The notes: generated from the sequence alone by a model not told the origin. A stretch of DNA of 29,278 bases from DASTBU01 sp035711845 (GCA_035711845.1 DASTBU010000008.1:1-29278); one strand, 5' to 3'. Positions 7,343 through 16,286 are shown, numbered from the stretch's first letter. Numbers and translations: made by a program.

Positions 7343-7426
7343 ACGATGGGCACCAAGATCCGATGGCCACGATGGATATCATTCAGACAGCTCATCGTGT
7401 TCATCCCTTCATCGTGCGCATCGTGA
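7343..7426. repeat. CACGATG/CATCGTG inverted repeat cluster between convergent genes
   Basis: CACGATG occurs at 7343 and 7369, and its reverse complement CATCGTG at 7394, 7411 and 7420. The intergenic RNA can therefore fold into alternative hairpins on either strand. It lies in the 198-bp gap between the ends of the WYL gene and the PQQ dehydrogenase gene, where a bidirectional terminator or mRNA-end structure would be expected. No T-tract is evident. Confidence 0.55.
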
Positions 7427-7486
7427 CCGCCGTCGGCGGCGTGCCGCGTGCCGTCAAACGACAATCGGACGGCCGACGGCGCGAGC

Positions 7487-8710
7487 CTATCGAATGATGC
7501 GCAGGTTGGCCGGCGTCGCCGGGCCGCGCGAGAGGCGGTGGATCGAGCCGCCCGAGTAGTTGATGAAGTAGAGCTCACCGGCCGCGTCCACGCCGAAGCC
7601 GCTCACTCCGCCGACCGCGGCCGGCCCGCCCAGCTCCTGTGTGTGTTCGACCAGATCGCGCGATGCCGCCTCACCGGTCGTGGGATTGACCGTGAGCGCG
7701 AGTGACCATACCCGTCTGGCGATGAAGTCGGCGAAGAAGTACCGGCCCCTGTCGCCCGGCATCGCGGCGCCGCGGTACACGTAGCCGCCACTGATGGACT
7801 GCCCGACCGCGTGGCTGTACTCGAAGATGGGTTCAACCAGCGGGAGGGTCGAGGGCGGCGTCGTCTGCACGTGGTCGTGCGCGCCCTCGCGGTTCCGCCA
7901 CCCGTAGTTGCGCCGGCTGCGGCCAGCCGGCTCGTAGTTCACTTCCTCCCATGCCCCCTGCCCCACATCCGCGATGAGCATCGCCCCCGTGCCACCGCGT
8001 GCCGGGTCGTCGAAAGTGAACTTCCATGGGTTGCGCAAGCCCAGGCTCCAGATCTCCGGCCGCGCGAAGCCCGCGTTGCCGGCAGGGATGACGAACCCCT
8101 GCGGATGCGCGTCAGGGACGTTGACGTCGATGCGCAGGATCTTGCCGAGCAGTTGATCGGTCCGCTGTGCGTTGTTGGCAGGGTCGTTGGCACTGCCGCC
8201 ATCACCCATCCCCACGTACAGATAGCCGTCGGGGCCGAATACCAGAGTGCCGCCGTTGTGGTTCGCGAACGGCTGCGCAATGAAGGCGAGCCCCGTCGAC
8301 CAGACGAGATCGAATCGCGACGAGGCATCGGCGACGAGAGGATTGGCGGATCGCCTGAACCGTGCGACCACCGTGTGTCCGTCGGGCCTCCGGGTGAAGT
8401 TGACGTAGAAGCGGCCCGACGCCGCAGAGTCGGCAGGAAATGCAAGGCCGAGCAATCCACGTTCGCCGCCCGACAACACGACGCTGGTGAGATCCAGGAA
8501 GGGCGTGCCTTGCACCACGCCGCTTCGGACCGCCCTGATCAAGCCGCCTTGCTCGACGACGAGCTGGACACTGGGGTCGGAGGGATCCTGGACGAAGGCG
8601 ACAGGCGCGTTGAAGCCCGACGCGTAGAGCGACGCACGAAGCTGGGCCGACGCCGACGCTGCCGAAAGGACTGCAAGGCACCCGAGGACGAATCCAAAGC
8701 GCCTGCTCAT
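7487..8710 (-). CDS. PQQ-dependent sugar dehydrogenase (GSDH-type beta-propeller)
   Basis: The product is a 407-residue secreted protein of the glucose/sorbosone dehydrogenase family, which oxidises aldose-type sugars in the periplasm using pyrroloquinoline quinone. A signal peptide occupies residues 1-22 (FVLGCLAVLSAASASA). The propeller motifs are clear: GGERGLLGLAFP (about 82), HNGGTLVFGPDGYLYVGMGD (about 150-172), GKILRIDV, EIWSLGLRNPWKF (about 222), YGWRNREG (about 270) and the C-terminal GFGVDAAGELYFINY. The length is normal for soluble GSDH proteins. It ends convergently with the WYL gene and follows egtD on the same strand after 91 bp. No PQQ biosynthesis genes are in the window, so cofactor supply must come from elsewhere. 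Substrate is not predictable. Confidence 0.92.
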   Translation of the reverse strand: MSRRFGFVLGCLAVLSAASASAQLRASLYASGFNAPVAFVQDPSDPSVQLVVEQGGLIRAVRSGVVQGTPFLDLTSVVLSGGERGLLGLAFPADSAASGRFYVNFTRRPDGHTVVARFRRSANPLVADASSRFDLVWSTGLAFIAQPFANHNGGTLVFGPDGYLYVGMGDGGSANDPANNAQRTDQLLGKILRIDVNVPDAHPQGFVIPAGNAGFARPEIWSLGLRNPWKFTFDDPARGGTGAMLIADVGQGAWEEVNYEPAGRSRRNYGWRNREGAHDHVQTTPPSTLPLVEPIFEYSHAVGQSISGGYVYRGAAMPGDRGRYFFADFIARRVWSLALTVNPTTGEAASRDLVEHTQELGGPAAVGGVSGFGVDAAGELYFINYSGGSIHRLSRGPATPANLRIIR

Positions 8711-8801
8711 GCCCCGATCGTAGCGTGCCTCGCCCTTCGACGGCGGAGAAGTTTTGCCAACCGCGCGACCGTGATCCCCGGTCGGACTTCGCCGCGCCGA
8801 T

Positions 8802-9770
8802 CTACATCGCCGTGAACAGCGTCAGCGCGAACCGGGCGTCGCGGTCGACCCACTGGTCGCGAGCGGCGAAACAGGCACCCGCGCCCATGTCGATGATCTG
8901 ATCCGCGTCGTACTTGTAGGAGCTCTCCGTCCAGATCCATTCGTCCGGCCCGAACCGGACCGTCATCGACGCTGCGGGAATCCGCACGGTCTGGACCCGC
9001 CGGCTCACGAGGTGCATCTCGATCCTCTGACGATCGCCCGCCCACGCGGCGCGGTGATCGAACCCGTCGAGATCGAAATCGGCCTCGAGCTCCCGGTTGA
9101 GACGGACGAGCAGGTTCTTGTTGAAAGCCGCCGTCACTCCGAGCGGATCGTCGTAGGCGATGATGAGGTCGCGCTCCGGCTTCACCAGATCGGCGCCGAG
9201 GAGCAGCAGGTCGCCTGGCGCGAGCGCCGTGCGTATCCGCCCCAGGAATGCGTGCGCAGCGGGCGTATCGAAATTGCCGATGTTCGATCCGAGCAGCAGC
9301 ACCAGCATCGGCCGCGATCCGTCGCGCGCCGCCACGGCACGCCGAAGCCCGTCCTCGTAGGTGGAGTGGTGACCGACGACCGAGAAATGGCGCAGGCCGT
9401 TGAGGCGCTGCTCGGTCTGCTCGAGCGCCTGCGGCGAGACGTCGATCAGGTGCACGTGCGCCGCCAGCCCTCGCGCCTGCAGCGCCTCGGCCAGCAGCAT
9501 CAGCTTCTCGCCGCTCCCGCACCCCAATTCGACGATGGTGGACCCTTCGTCTTCACCGAGCGCGGCAACAATCGCGGCACCGTGCTGCGCGAGCAGCCGC
9601 GTCTCCGCCCGCGTGATGCGATACCACGGCAGCCGGCAGATCGCCTCGAAGAGGCTCGAGCCGAGCGCGTCGTAGAGATATTTCGATTGAAGCTGCTTCG
9701 GGGCGAGCCGCAAATCCCGACGGACGTCGGCGGCGAATTCTGCGACGAATGAGCGGTTCGCTGTGGCCAT
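8802..9770 (-). CDS. egtD: L-histidine N-alpha-methyltransferase EgtD
   Basis: The product is a 322-residue SAM-dependent enzyme that trimethylates histidine to hercynine, the first step of ergothioneine synthesis. The SAM-binding motif ELGCGSGEK is at residues 81-89. The family landmarks are SKYLYDALGSSLFEAI (near 29-44), LLLGSNIGNFD and the C-terminal WIWTESSYKY. The frame is open to 9842 through a heptamer repeat array. The ATG at 9770 is the better start, because GGAG stands 5 bases upstream and the family N-terminus begins there. It lies downstream of egtB in the same direction, separated by 79 bp of repeat array, so the two are probably an operon in which the array lies in the intercistronic RNA. 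Confidence 0.93.
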   Translation of the reverse strand: MATANRSFVAEFAADVRRDLRLAPKQLQSKYLYDALGSSLFEAICRLPWYRITRAETRLLAQHGAAIVAALGEDEGSTIVELGCGSGEKLMLLAEALQARGLAAHVHLIDVSPQALEQTEQRLNGLRHFSVVGHHSTYEDGLRRAVAARDGSRPMLVLLLGSNIGNFDTPAAHAFLGRIRTALAPGDLLLLGADLVKPERDLIIAYDDPLGVTAAFNKNLLVRLNRELEADFDLDGFDHRAAWAGDRQRIEMHLVSRRVQTVRIPAASMTVRFGPDEWIWTESSYKYDADQIIDMGAGACFAARDQWVDRDARFALTLFTAM

Positions 9771-9787
9771 CCCATCTCCAACAAGAG

Positions 9788-9860
9788 TGCTGAATGCCGA
9801 ATGCTGAGTGCTGAATGCACTCGAACATTCAGCATTCAGCATTCAACATTCAGCATTCAC
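9788..9860. repeat. Heptamer inverted array between egtB and egtD
   Basis: Left arm: four perfectly phased 7-bp units at 9788-9815 (TGCTGAA, TGCCGAA, TGCTGAG, TGCTGAA). Spacer: 9816-9825. Right arm: five phased units at 9826-9860 (CATTCAG, CATTCAG, CATTCAA, CATTCAG, CATTCAC). The arms are complementary and can form a hairpin of about 30 bp in the egtB-egtD transcript. The stop codon of egtB (complement 9850-9852) falls inside the right arm. Confidence 0.9.
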
Positions 9861-11217
9861 CATGGGCCGTCCTGAACTTGGCGTAGACGTAGGGATAATT
9901 GCCGCGGAACCAGTTGCGGAAACTGCGGCGAATCAGCTCGCGAGCGGTCGCCGGCGAGGCTCCCTTCATCACGTAGTGCTGCCCGTCGAAGAAATCGGCC
10001 GAGTACTCCGGGTACGACGGCATGGCCTCGAAACCTGGGAATGGCCCGAAGATGCTGGCGGTCCACTCCCAGCCGTTGCCGACGAGATCGTGGACGCCCC
10101 ATGTGCTCGCGCCCGCGGGGCGCGAGCCGGCCGGGACCGCTTCCCAGCTCGTGAAGTCGAAGTTGCCGCGCGAAGGATCCGCGGGCTCGCTGCCCCACGG
10201 GAATTGACGCTCTTCACCGGACGGTGTCCCGAAGGCCGCCCTGTGGTACTCCGCCTCCGTCGGCAGACGCCGCCCTTTCCAGCGCGCGTACGCGGCCGCC
10301 TCGGCATGGCTGACGTAGGCCGGCCAGGCGGGCGGCAGCGGGATGAACTCGAACATGCCGCGCCAGCGCCATCCCGCCCGTCCCGTGCGCCCGGCCTCGG
10401 GGCGGGACCAGAAGACTGGAAACTCGATCTGCTCCTTCTCGCGCCAGTCCCATCCTTCCTCGGTCCACAGCTCGCGCGCGTGATAGCCACCGGCGTCGAT
10501 GAACTCCAGGAAGTCCGCGTTGGTGATGCTGTGAACGTCGACCTCGAACTCGGGCACGTCGACCTGCAGCTCGGCGAACTCGTTGTCCCAGCCAAACGTG
10601 ATCCCCTCGCGGCGCGCGCCGAGCGTCGCGACGCCGGCGGGAATCGTCACCGTCCTCCGCGCGGGCGGCTCGGCGCCGAGCTCGTACGCGAGGTCGGCAG
10701 GCCTCGCCTTCTGCGCGTGCGGGAGCCGGTGCCACATGTACAGGAGCGTCTCCTGGTGCATGGCCTCGTGCTCGAGCGCGGTGAACAGTCCTTCGCCGCG
10801 CCGCATGGCCGGACGCGATTCGTCGAAGGTCGCGCTGGCGATGGCGTCGATGACCGCCCGGTCGGCGGCCGCCCCGAAGGCCAGTACCTCGTCGCGCGGC
10901 GGCCAGATCGTCGAGGCGCCGGAGCGCGGCACCGCCGTCGCTTCGTTCTCCGGATCGATGCCACGCGCGAAGAGCTGCTCGAGGCGCTCGTCGACGGGAC
11001 CGGCGCCCAGAGCGCGCCGCAGGAAGGCAATCACGCTGAACGCGGGCAGGTGGCCCTCGTAGAACACGATCGGGTTGCGCAGCGAGATGGGCCGCGAGTA
11101 GTAGACGGCTGGATCGAGCAGGTCGAACAGCTCGCGCGTCCGCGCCCGGTTCCTGGTGTACCAGGAAACCAGATCCGCGCGGCTTATCGTCAGGGTTTCG
11201 AGAGCGCTCAGGGCCAC
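9850..11217 (-). CDS. egtB: Ergothioneine biosynthesis sulfoxide synthase EgtB
   Basis: The product is a 455-residue non-heme iron enzyme that joins hercynine to a thiol (gamma-glutamylcysteine or cysteine) with O2 to give the sulfoxide intermediate of ergothioneine. The N-terminal DinB-like domain supplies the iron ligands: H56 (EGHLPAF) and H150/H154 in the HEAMHQE motif (HxxxHxE). The C-terminal formylglycine-generating-enzyme-like domain includes GWDNEF, YARWKGRRLPTEAEYHRAAF and VGNGWEWTASIF. The start is GTG at 11217 with GGAGG 5 bases upstream. The last codons and the TGA come from a heptamer repeat, so the C-terminal GEC is repeat-derived. It leads egtD in an apparent two-gene operon. 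No egtA, egtC or egtE is seen. Confidence 0.93.
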   Translation of the reverse strand: MALSALETLTISRADLVSWYTRNRARTRELFDLLDPAVYYSRPISLRNPIVFYEGHLPAFSVIAFLRRALGAGPVDERLEQLFARGIDPENEATAVPRSGASTIWPPRDEVLAFGAAADRAVIDAIASATFDESRPAMRRGEGLFTALEHEAMHQETLLYMWHRLPHAQKARPADLAYELGAEPPARRTVTIPAGVATLGARREGITFGWDNEFAELQVDVPEFEVDVHSITNADFLEFIDAGGYHARELWTEEGWDWREKEQIEFPVFWSRPEAGRTGRAGWRWRGMFEFIPLPPAWPAYVSHAEAAAYARWKGRRLPTEAEYHRAAFGTPSGEERQFPWGSEPADPSRGNFDFTSWEAVPAGSRPAGASTWGVHDLVGNGWEWTASIFGPFPGFEAMPSYPEYSADFFDGQHYVMKGASPATARELIRRSFRNWFRGNYPYVYAKFRTAHGEC

Positions 11218-11249
11218 GACGGCCTCCTCATGCTGTGGACGAGTACACG

Positions 11250-11255
11250 AGTATA
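11250..11255 (-). promoter_or_regulatory. Candidate -10 box (TATACT) upstream of egtB
   Basis: TATACT on the minus strand lies 32 bases before the egtB GTG, with GGAGG between. The -35 at 17-18 bp (TTCTGC or TTTCTG) is poor. The position in the 80-bp gap after ku suggests egtBD has its own promoter. Confidence 0.35.
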
Positions 11256-11297
11256 CCGACCTCCGCCCGTGCGCAGAAACCGGCGAGTCACCCGGAG

Positions 11298-12188
11298 TCA
11301 GGCCACGCGCGGGGTTTTGTGGGCTTTCTTGCGGCCCGTCGCGGCGCTCTGCTTGCGGTCGTGCCGGGCCCGACCTTCCTGCTTCGACGCCGCTCGACGG
11401 CGTGAGGTTTCACGGCCGCCGCGCTCCTCGAGGCTCGCCTTGAGCCTCGACATCAGGTCGATGACGTCGGCCCCGCGGGCGTCCTCGCGCTCCTTCAGGC
11501 GCGGCTTGCGCCCGGCGAGCTTGCCCTTGATCACGCGCATCAGGTTGTCGCGATACTCGTCGGTGTACTTCGAGGGGTCCCATTCCGCGCTCAGGCTCTC
11601 GACGAGCTGCCGCGCCATCGTCAGCTCCGGCTTCCGGATGCCCTCCGAGGATGGGAACTTGAAGTCCTCGAGGTCCGCGAGCTCGTCGGCGAACCGCATC
11701 ATCGTCAGCACAATGGCATCCCCGATGACCTCGATCGCGGCAAGATGCTGGGCCTCACGAAGAATGATCTTGCCGATCCCGATGCGTCCCGACTCCCGGA
11801 TCGCCTCGCGCAGGAGCACATACGATCGGTCGGCGCCCTTGCCGGGCTGAAGGTAGTACGGCGTCTCGAAGTACCGCTCGTCGATCTCGTCGGCGTCGAC
11901 GAAATCGAGGATATCGACGGTCTTCGTCTTCTGCAGCGCCGCCGTCTTGAAGTCGTCCTTCGTCAGGACCACGAACTGCCCCTTCTCGTATTCGTAGCCC
12001 TTGACGAGGTCCTCCCACGCCACGGGCTTCCCTTCGCTCTGGCAGACGCGCTCGTACCGGACGGGCGCTTCATCCTTGGCGTGCAGCAGCCGGAAGCGCG
12101 GGCGATGGTCCCGGACGGCGCTGTAGAGCTCCACCGGGATGTTCACGAGGCCGAAGGCAATCGAGCCTTTCCAGATCGAGCGGGCCAT
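11298..12188 (-). CDS. ku: Ku protein (bacterial non-homologous end joining)
   Basis: The product is a 296-residue homodimeric DNA-end-binding protein that bridges double-strand breaks for ligase LigD. The N-terminus MARSIWKGSIAFGLVNIPVE is diagnostic of bacterial Ku, followed by the ring-forming Ku core (residues 1 to about 230, including RYFETPYYLQP and the MRFADELAD segment). The C-terminal tail (about 240-296) is Lys/Arg-rich, the extension used for DNA threading and LigD contact. The ATG has GGAG 6 bases upstream. No ligD is in the window; it follows or precedes the ergothioneine genes on the same strand without an obvious functional tie. Confidence 0.95.
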   Translation of the reverse strand: MARSIWKGSIAFGLVNIPVELYSAVRDHRPRFRLLHAKDEAPVRYERVCQSEGKPVAWEDLVKGYEYEKGQFVVLTKDDFKTAALQKTKTVDILDFVDADEIDERYFETPYYLQPGKGADRSYVLLREAIRESGRIGIGKIILREAQHLAAIEVIGDAIVLTMMRFADELADLEDFKFPSSEGIRKPELTMARQLVESLSAEWDPSKYTDEYRDNLMRVIKGKLAGRKPRLKEREDARGADVIDLMSRLKASLEERGGRETSRRRAASKQEGRARHDRKQSAATGRKKAHKTPRVA

Positions 12189-12293
12189 TCCTGTCTCCAG
12201 GTCGTCGATCGCGAGTCAGTATCTGTCCCGGCCGGAGCGTCTCTGGCGCCCCGCCCGGGACGGTGCGGAAGCCAATCGAGTCGGCTGCCGGGA

Positions 12294-12400
12294 GTCGACA
12301 GTCGAAAGTCGACGGTCCGGGGACGTCGTAGTGCAGGATCTGCGCCGGGTGAGCCAGGAAGAGAAGGGTTTTGATGAAGTGGCTAGGTCGACGGTCGAGT
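12294..12400. repeat. Short GTCGACA-type heptamer runs upstream of ku
   Basis: Three phased units (GTCGACA, GTCGAAA, GTCGACG) occupy 12294-12314, and two more (GTCGACG, GTCGAGT) occupy 12387-12400. They lie in the 283-bp gap between the divergent ku gene and tRNA-Leu, where no protein gene is evident. The period of 7 is the same as in the other arrays although the unit differs. Confidence 0.55.
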
Positions 12401-12429
12401 TCTGTTTCACTACAGCTGGCACGTGAGAC

Positions 12430-12458
12430 TTACAGGCTGTGTTAGGCTAAAGTATTCC
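12430..12458 (+). promoter_or_regulatory. Candidate sigma-70 promoter of tRNA-Leu
   Basis: TTACAG (12430-12435), 17-bp spacer, TATTCC (12453-12458), with a predicted start a few bases before the mature tRNA 5' end at 12472. The GC-rich stretch after the -10 is typical of stable-RNA promoters. Confidence 0.4.
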
Positions 12459-12471
12459 CCGGCCTGCGGAT

Positions 12472-12555
12472 GCGAAAGTGGCGGAACTGGCAGACGCGCC
12501 GGACTTAGGATCCGGTAGCCGAAAGGCTCTGGGGGTTCGACTCCCCCCTTTCGCA
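12472..12555 (+). tRNA. tRNA-Leu (anticodon UAG)
   Basis: This is a complete 84-nt class II tRNA. The acceptor stem is GCGAAAG/CTTTCGC with discriminator A at 12555. The anticodon stem CCGGA/TCCGG encloses the loop CTTAGGA with anticodon TAG at 12506-12508. The long variable arm has a GCC/GGC stem and the T arm is GGGGG-TTCGACT-CCCCC. The long variable arm and A73 fit leucine identity. It reads CUA and probably other CUN codons. The 3' CCA is not encoded, since CTC follows. Confidence 0.97.
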
Positions 12556-12619
12556 CTCCTTCGCGGGCCTGCCAGGTTGCGCGCCCGCTTCGGAGCGCCA
12601 GCACAGGTACGCGAAGGAG
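12556..12619 (+). terminator. Long hairpin directly after tRNA-Leu (terminator or processing element)
   Basis: A perfect 10-bp inverted repeat (CTCCTTCGCG at 12556-12565, CGCGAAGGAG at 12610-12619) starts at the base after the tRNA discriminator. It continues inward with CCTG/CAGG after a 2-nt internal loop and with GC-rich apical pairs. No T-tract follows, so factor-independent termination is uncertain. It may instead define the tRNA 3' end or structure the leader of the trigger factor mRNA. Confidence 0.5.
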
Positions 12620-12673
12620 TAGCGCAACGCCCGAAGGTGGACCACTCAGGCAGCACCTCTCAGCACCTTTTTC

Positions 12674-13966
12674 ATGAAGACAGAGTTCATCGACGTCAGC
12701 GAGACACGCAAGAACCTGGTGGTCGAAATCCCGAGCACCGTCGTCGACGCAGAGATTGAGAAGGTCTCCAAAGACTACAGCCGGGCCGCCCGCGTGCCGG
12801 GCTTCAGGCCGGGGAAGGTCCCGGCCAAAGTGGTTCGGCAGCGCTTCCGCGACCAGATCCTGCACGACGTGGCCCACGGTCTCATCCCCCGTGCGGTGGA
12901 CGAGGCGCTGCGCGAGCGCGGTGTGGAACCGGTGAACACCCCGGACATCCGGGATGTGATGGTCGAGGAAGGCCAGCCGATGAAGTTCACGGCGACGTTC
13001 GAGACCGTGCCTCCCATCGATCCGGGCGACTACTCCGGCATCACGATTCGCCGCCGGGCGGTCGAGGTCGCCGATGCCGCCGTCAAGGACGCCCTGTCGA
13101 AACTGCGCGAGCGCGGCGCGCGGTACGAGCCCATCGAGGGGCGAGGAATCGAGCTCGGCGATTCCGTCTTGATGGATCTCAAGCGGACCGCAGAAGGAAA
13201 GCCTGGCGAGGAGAGCCACACCGACCGGCACGACAACGTCACCGTGGAGATCGGCGGCCCGGCGAACCCTCCCGGCTTCGACCAGCAGCTGACAGGCCTC
13301 CAGACCGGCGACACGAAAGCGTTCGACGTGCACTACCCGCCCGACTACACCATCCAGGAGCTGGCCGGCACGACCGTGGAGTACGACGTCAACATCAAGG
13401 CGATCCGCAAGCGCATCGTGCCGGAGCTCGACGACGAGTTCGCGAAGGATCTGGGGAACTTCGATTCGCTCGACATGCTGCGGACCCGGGTGCGCGGGGA
13501 TCTCGAGCACGAGGCCGCCCACGAGGCCGAACGCGAGGCCCGCGCCGACCTCCTCAAGCAACTCGCCAGCCGCGTCACCTTCGACGTGCCGTCGGCACTG
13601 CTCGACCGCGAGATCGATCGCCGCGTCGAGGAGTTCGTCCGCCGCCTGATCGAGCAGGAAATCGATCCCATGCGGACGAACATCAACTGGGAGGAGTTCC
13701 GCGAGCGTCAGAAGGAAGCGGCCTCCGAAGCCGTTCGCGGCGCGCTGGTGCTCGATGAGGTGGCGCGACGGGAGAAGATCTCGGCCACCGAGGAGGAAGT
13801 GGAGGCCGAAGTCGAACGTTATGCCGAACGGACCGGGCGCACGGCGGCGGCTGTCCGAGCCCGACTCGAAAAGGAAGGGGGGCTCGCCAGGCTCTACTCG
13901 GGGCTCCGCCGCGAACGCACCATGGACTTCCTGCTGTCGAAGGCGACGGTCATCAAGGAAGGCTGA
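12674..13966 (+). CDS. tig: Trigger factor, ribosome-associated chaperone and PPIase
   Basis: The product is a 430-residue cytoplasmic chaperone that binds at the ribosomal exit tunnel and shields nascent chains. The N-terminal ribosome-binding domain has the signature VPGFRPGKVP (residues 41-50). A FKBP-type peptidyl-prolyl isomerase domain follows at about 150-240 (GDSVLMDLKRT, FDVHYPPDY). The C-terminal helical cradle runs to 430. Length is normal for the family. The ATG at 12674 is fixed by the conserved N-terminus, yet no Shine-Dalgarno is visible before it. It leads the tig-clpP-clpX-lon order common in bacteria, placing folding and proteolysis together. A weak terminator follows. Confidence 0.97.
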   Translation: MKTEFIDVSETRKNLVVEIPSTVVDAEIEKVSKDYSRAARVPGFRPGKVPAKVVRQRFRDQILHDVAHGLIPRAVDEALRERGVEPVNTPDIRDVMVEEGQPMKFTATFETVPPIDPGDYSGITIRRRAVEVADAAVKDALSKLRERGARYEPIEGRGIELGDSVLMDLKRTAEGKPGEESHTDRHDNVTVEIGGPANPPGFDQQLTGLQTGDTKAFDVHYPPDYTIQELAGTTVEYDVNIKAIRKRIVPELDDEFAKDLGNFDSLDMLRTRVRGDLEHEAAHEAEREARADLLKQLASRVTFDVPSALLDREIDRRVEEFVRRLIEQEIDPMRTNINWEEFRERQKEAASEAVRGALVLDEVARREKISATEEEVEAEVERYAERTGRTAAAVRARLEKEGGLARLYSGLRRERTMDFLLSKATVIKEG

Positions 13967-13978
13967 AGGTCGAAGTTC

Positions 13979-13998
13979 GGAGGCGTCGTCTCCTCTTT
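13979..13998 (+). terminator. Weak intrinsic terminator after tig
   Basis: GGAGGC (13979-13984), loop GTC, GTCTCC (13988-13993), then TCTTT. The stem is 6 bp with one G-U pair. It lies 13 bases after the tig stop codon and just upstream of the clpP promoter candidate. Confidence 0.45.
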
Positions 13999-14004
13999 AA
14001 ACGA

Positions 14005-14033
14005 TTGGCCTCCACCTGCCGATATAGTAATCT
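14005..14033 (+). promoter_or_regulatory. Sigma-70-like promoter for clpP
   Basis: TTGGCC (14005-14010), exactly 17 bp, then TAATCT (14028-14033), within an AT-richer patch containing also TATAGT and TACACT. It would give a leader of nearly 190 nt before the clpP ATG, long enough for post-transcriptional control. I see no recognisable riboswitch in it. Confidence 0.45.
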
Positions 14034-14229
14034 GGGCGAGGCGTGGTACACTTTTCGTCAGCTAGCAAGGTGCCAGCCCGCCCCTGAAACACAACATTCC
14101 CCAGCACACTGCCCCGCCGACGGAGTTCGGCGAGCGATTGACGACAGGCCGGCACCGGGCGCCGGCGACAGCCGCGGGATGGGGAATCTGCCGCGCCGGA
14201 TCCGATTCACGGCAGGACGCTCATTTGAT

Positions 14230-14829
14230 ATGGCTGAACGCATGCAGCTCATCCCCATGGTGGTCGAGCAGACCAACCGCGGCGAACGCGCTTACGACAT
14301 CTTTTCGCGCCTGCTCAAGGACAGCATCATCTTTATTGGCACGCCGATCGACGATAACGTTGCCAATCTTGTAATCGCGCAGATGCTCTTCCTGGAGGCA
14401 GAAGACCCGGATCGGGACATTCTGCTGTACATCAACAGCCCGGGCGGGGTGGTCACGGCGGGCATGGCCATTTACGACACCATGCAGTTCATCAAGCCGG
14501 ATGTGCAGACCTACTGCATCGGCCAGGCCGCGTCTGTGGCGGCCGTCCTGTTGGCTGCCGGCACCAAGGGGAAACGGTTCTCCCTCCCCAACTCCCGGAT
14601 TCTGATCCACCAGCCCTGGGTGCAGGGCCTGGGGGGTCAGACGACCGACATCGACATCCACGCCCGTGAACTTCTGCGCACTCGTGAGCGGCTCAACCAG
14701 ATCCTGGCCCATCACACCGGCCAGCCGCTCAAGCGCATCCAGGACGACACGGAACGCGACTACATCATGGGCCCCGAGCAGGGCAAGGAATACGGTATCA
14801 TTGACGATGTCATCCGGAAGAGGGCGTAG
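14230..14829 (+). CDS. clpP: ATP-dependent Clp protease proteolytic subunit ClpP
   Basis: The product is a 199-residue serine protease that forms the double-heptamer chamber of ClpXP. The catalytic triad is visible: S102 in GQAASVAAVL, H127 in RILIHQP and D177 in DTERDYIM, with the NSPGG oxyanion loop at 69-73. The frame is open far upstream to 14005. The ATG at 14230 gives the usual length, and the ATG at 14242 (MQLIPMVVEQTNRGERAYD) matches the commonest family N-terminus and is a possible alternative. The Shine-Dalgarno is weak for both. clpX begins 63 bp downstream, so the protease and its unfoldase are likely co-expressed. Confidence 0.97.
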   Translation: MAERMQLIPMVVEQTNRGERAYDIFSRLLKDSIIFIGTPIDDNVANLVIAQMLFLEAEDPDRDILLYINSPGGVVTAGMAIYDTMQFIKPDVQTYCIGQAASVAAVLLAAGTKGKRFSLPNSRILIHQPWVQGLGGQTTDIDIHARELLRTRERLNQILAHHTGQPLKRIQDDTERDYIMGPEQGKEYGIIDDVIRKRA

Positions 14830-14841
14830 GCATCCAGCTGT

Positions 14842-14862
14842 CAGCTAGCTGAACGCTTCAGC
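14842..14862. repeat. Palindromes in the clpP-clpX gap
   Basis: CAGCTAGCTG (14842-14851) overlaps the hairpin GCTGAA-cgc-TTCAGC (14848-14862). The hairpin arms have the same sequence as the core of the heptamer arrays (GCTGAA/TTCAGC), so this may be a minimal or decayed copy. No T-tract follows, and read-through into clpX is expected. Confidence 0.5.
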
Positions 14863-14892
14863 CAACAGCGGCAAGCTGCAGGAACGAACCCC

Positions 14893-16143
<1,251 letters not shown>

Positions 16144-16147
16144 GAAA

Positions 16148-16275
16148 TGCTGAATGTCGAATGCTGAGTGCTGAGTGAAGAGCATTCAGTTCGACATTCA
16201 ACATCGGGGATTCGAATTCCGCATTCAGCAATTCCGAATGCATTCAGCATTCAGCGCTCAGCATTCAGCATTGCA
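16148..16275. repeat. Heptamer inverted array between clpX and lon
   Basis: Plus-strand units begin as TGCTGAA-type (TGCTGAA 16148, TGTCGAA 16155, TGCTGAG 16162, TGCTGAG 16169). They switch to CATTCAG-type (16183, then 16241, 16248, the variant CGCTCAG at 16255, and 16262), all on a 7-bp phase within each run. The arms are complementary, so a long hairpin can form. The array starts 4 bases after the clpX stop and ends about 12 bases before the lon ATG. Confidence 0.88.
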
Positions 16276-16286
16276 TTGAACGATTC

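Noticed and set aside
9788..9860. CRISPR array
   Set aside because: Units are 7 bp and contiguous, with inverted copies and no spacers of 30 bp or more; no cas genes are in the window.
9808..11850. 680-codon plus-strand frame across egtB and ku
   Set aside because: It crosses two well-supported genes on the opposite strand and begins in the heptamer array; composition is that of a shadow.
11298..12188. Ku and ergothioneine genes as one stress island
   Set aside because: They are on the same strand, but egtB has its own promoter candidate and there is no known functional link, so I do not claim a single system.
12472..12619. tRNA-associated attachment site of an integrated island
   Set aside because: I found no direct repeat of the tRNA 3' end nearby, and the flanking genes are housekeeping rather than phage-like.
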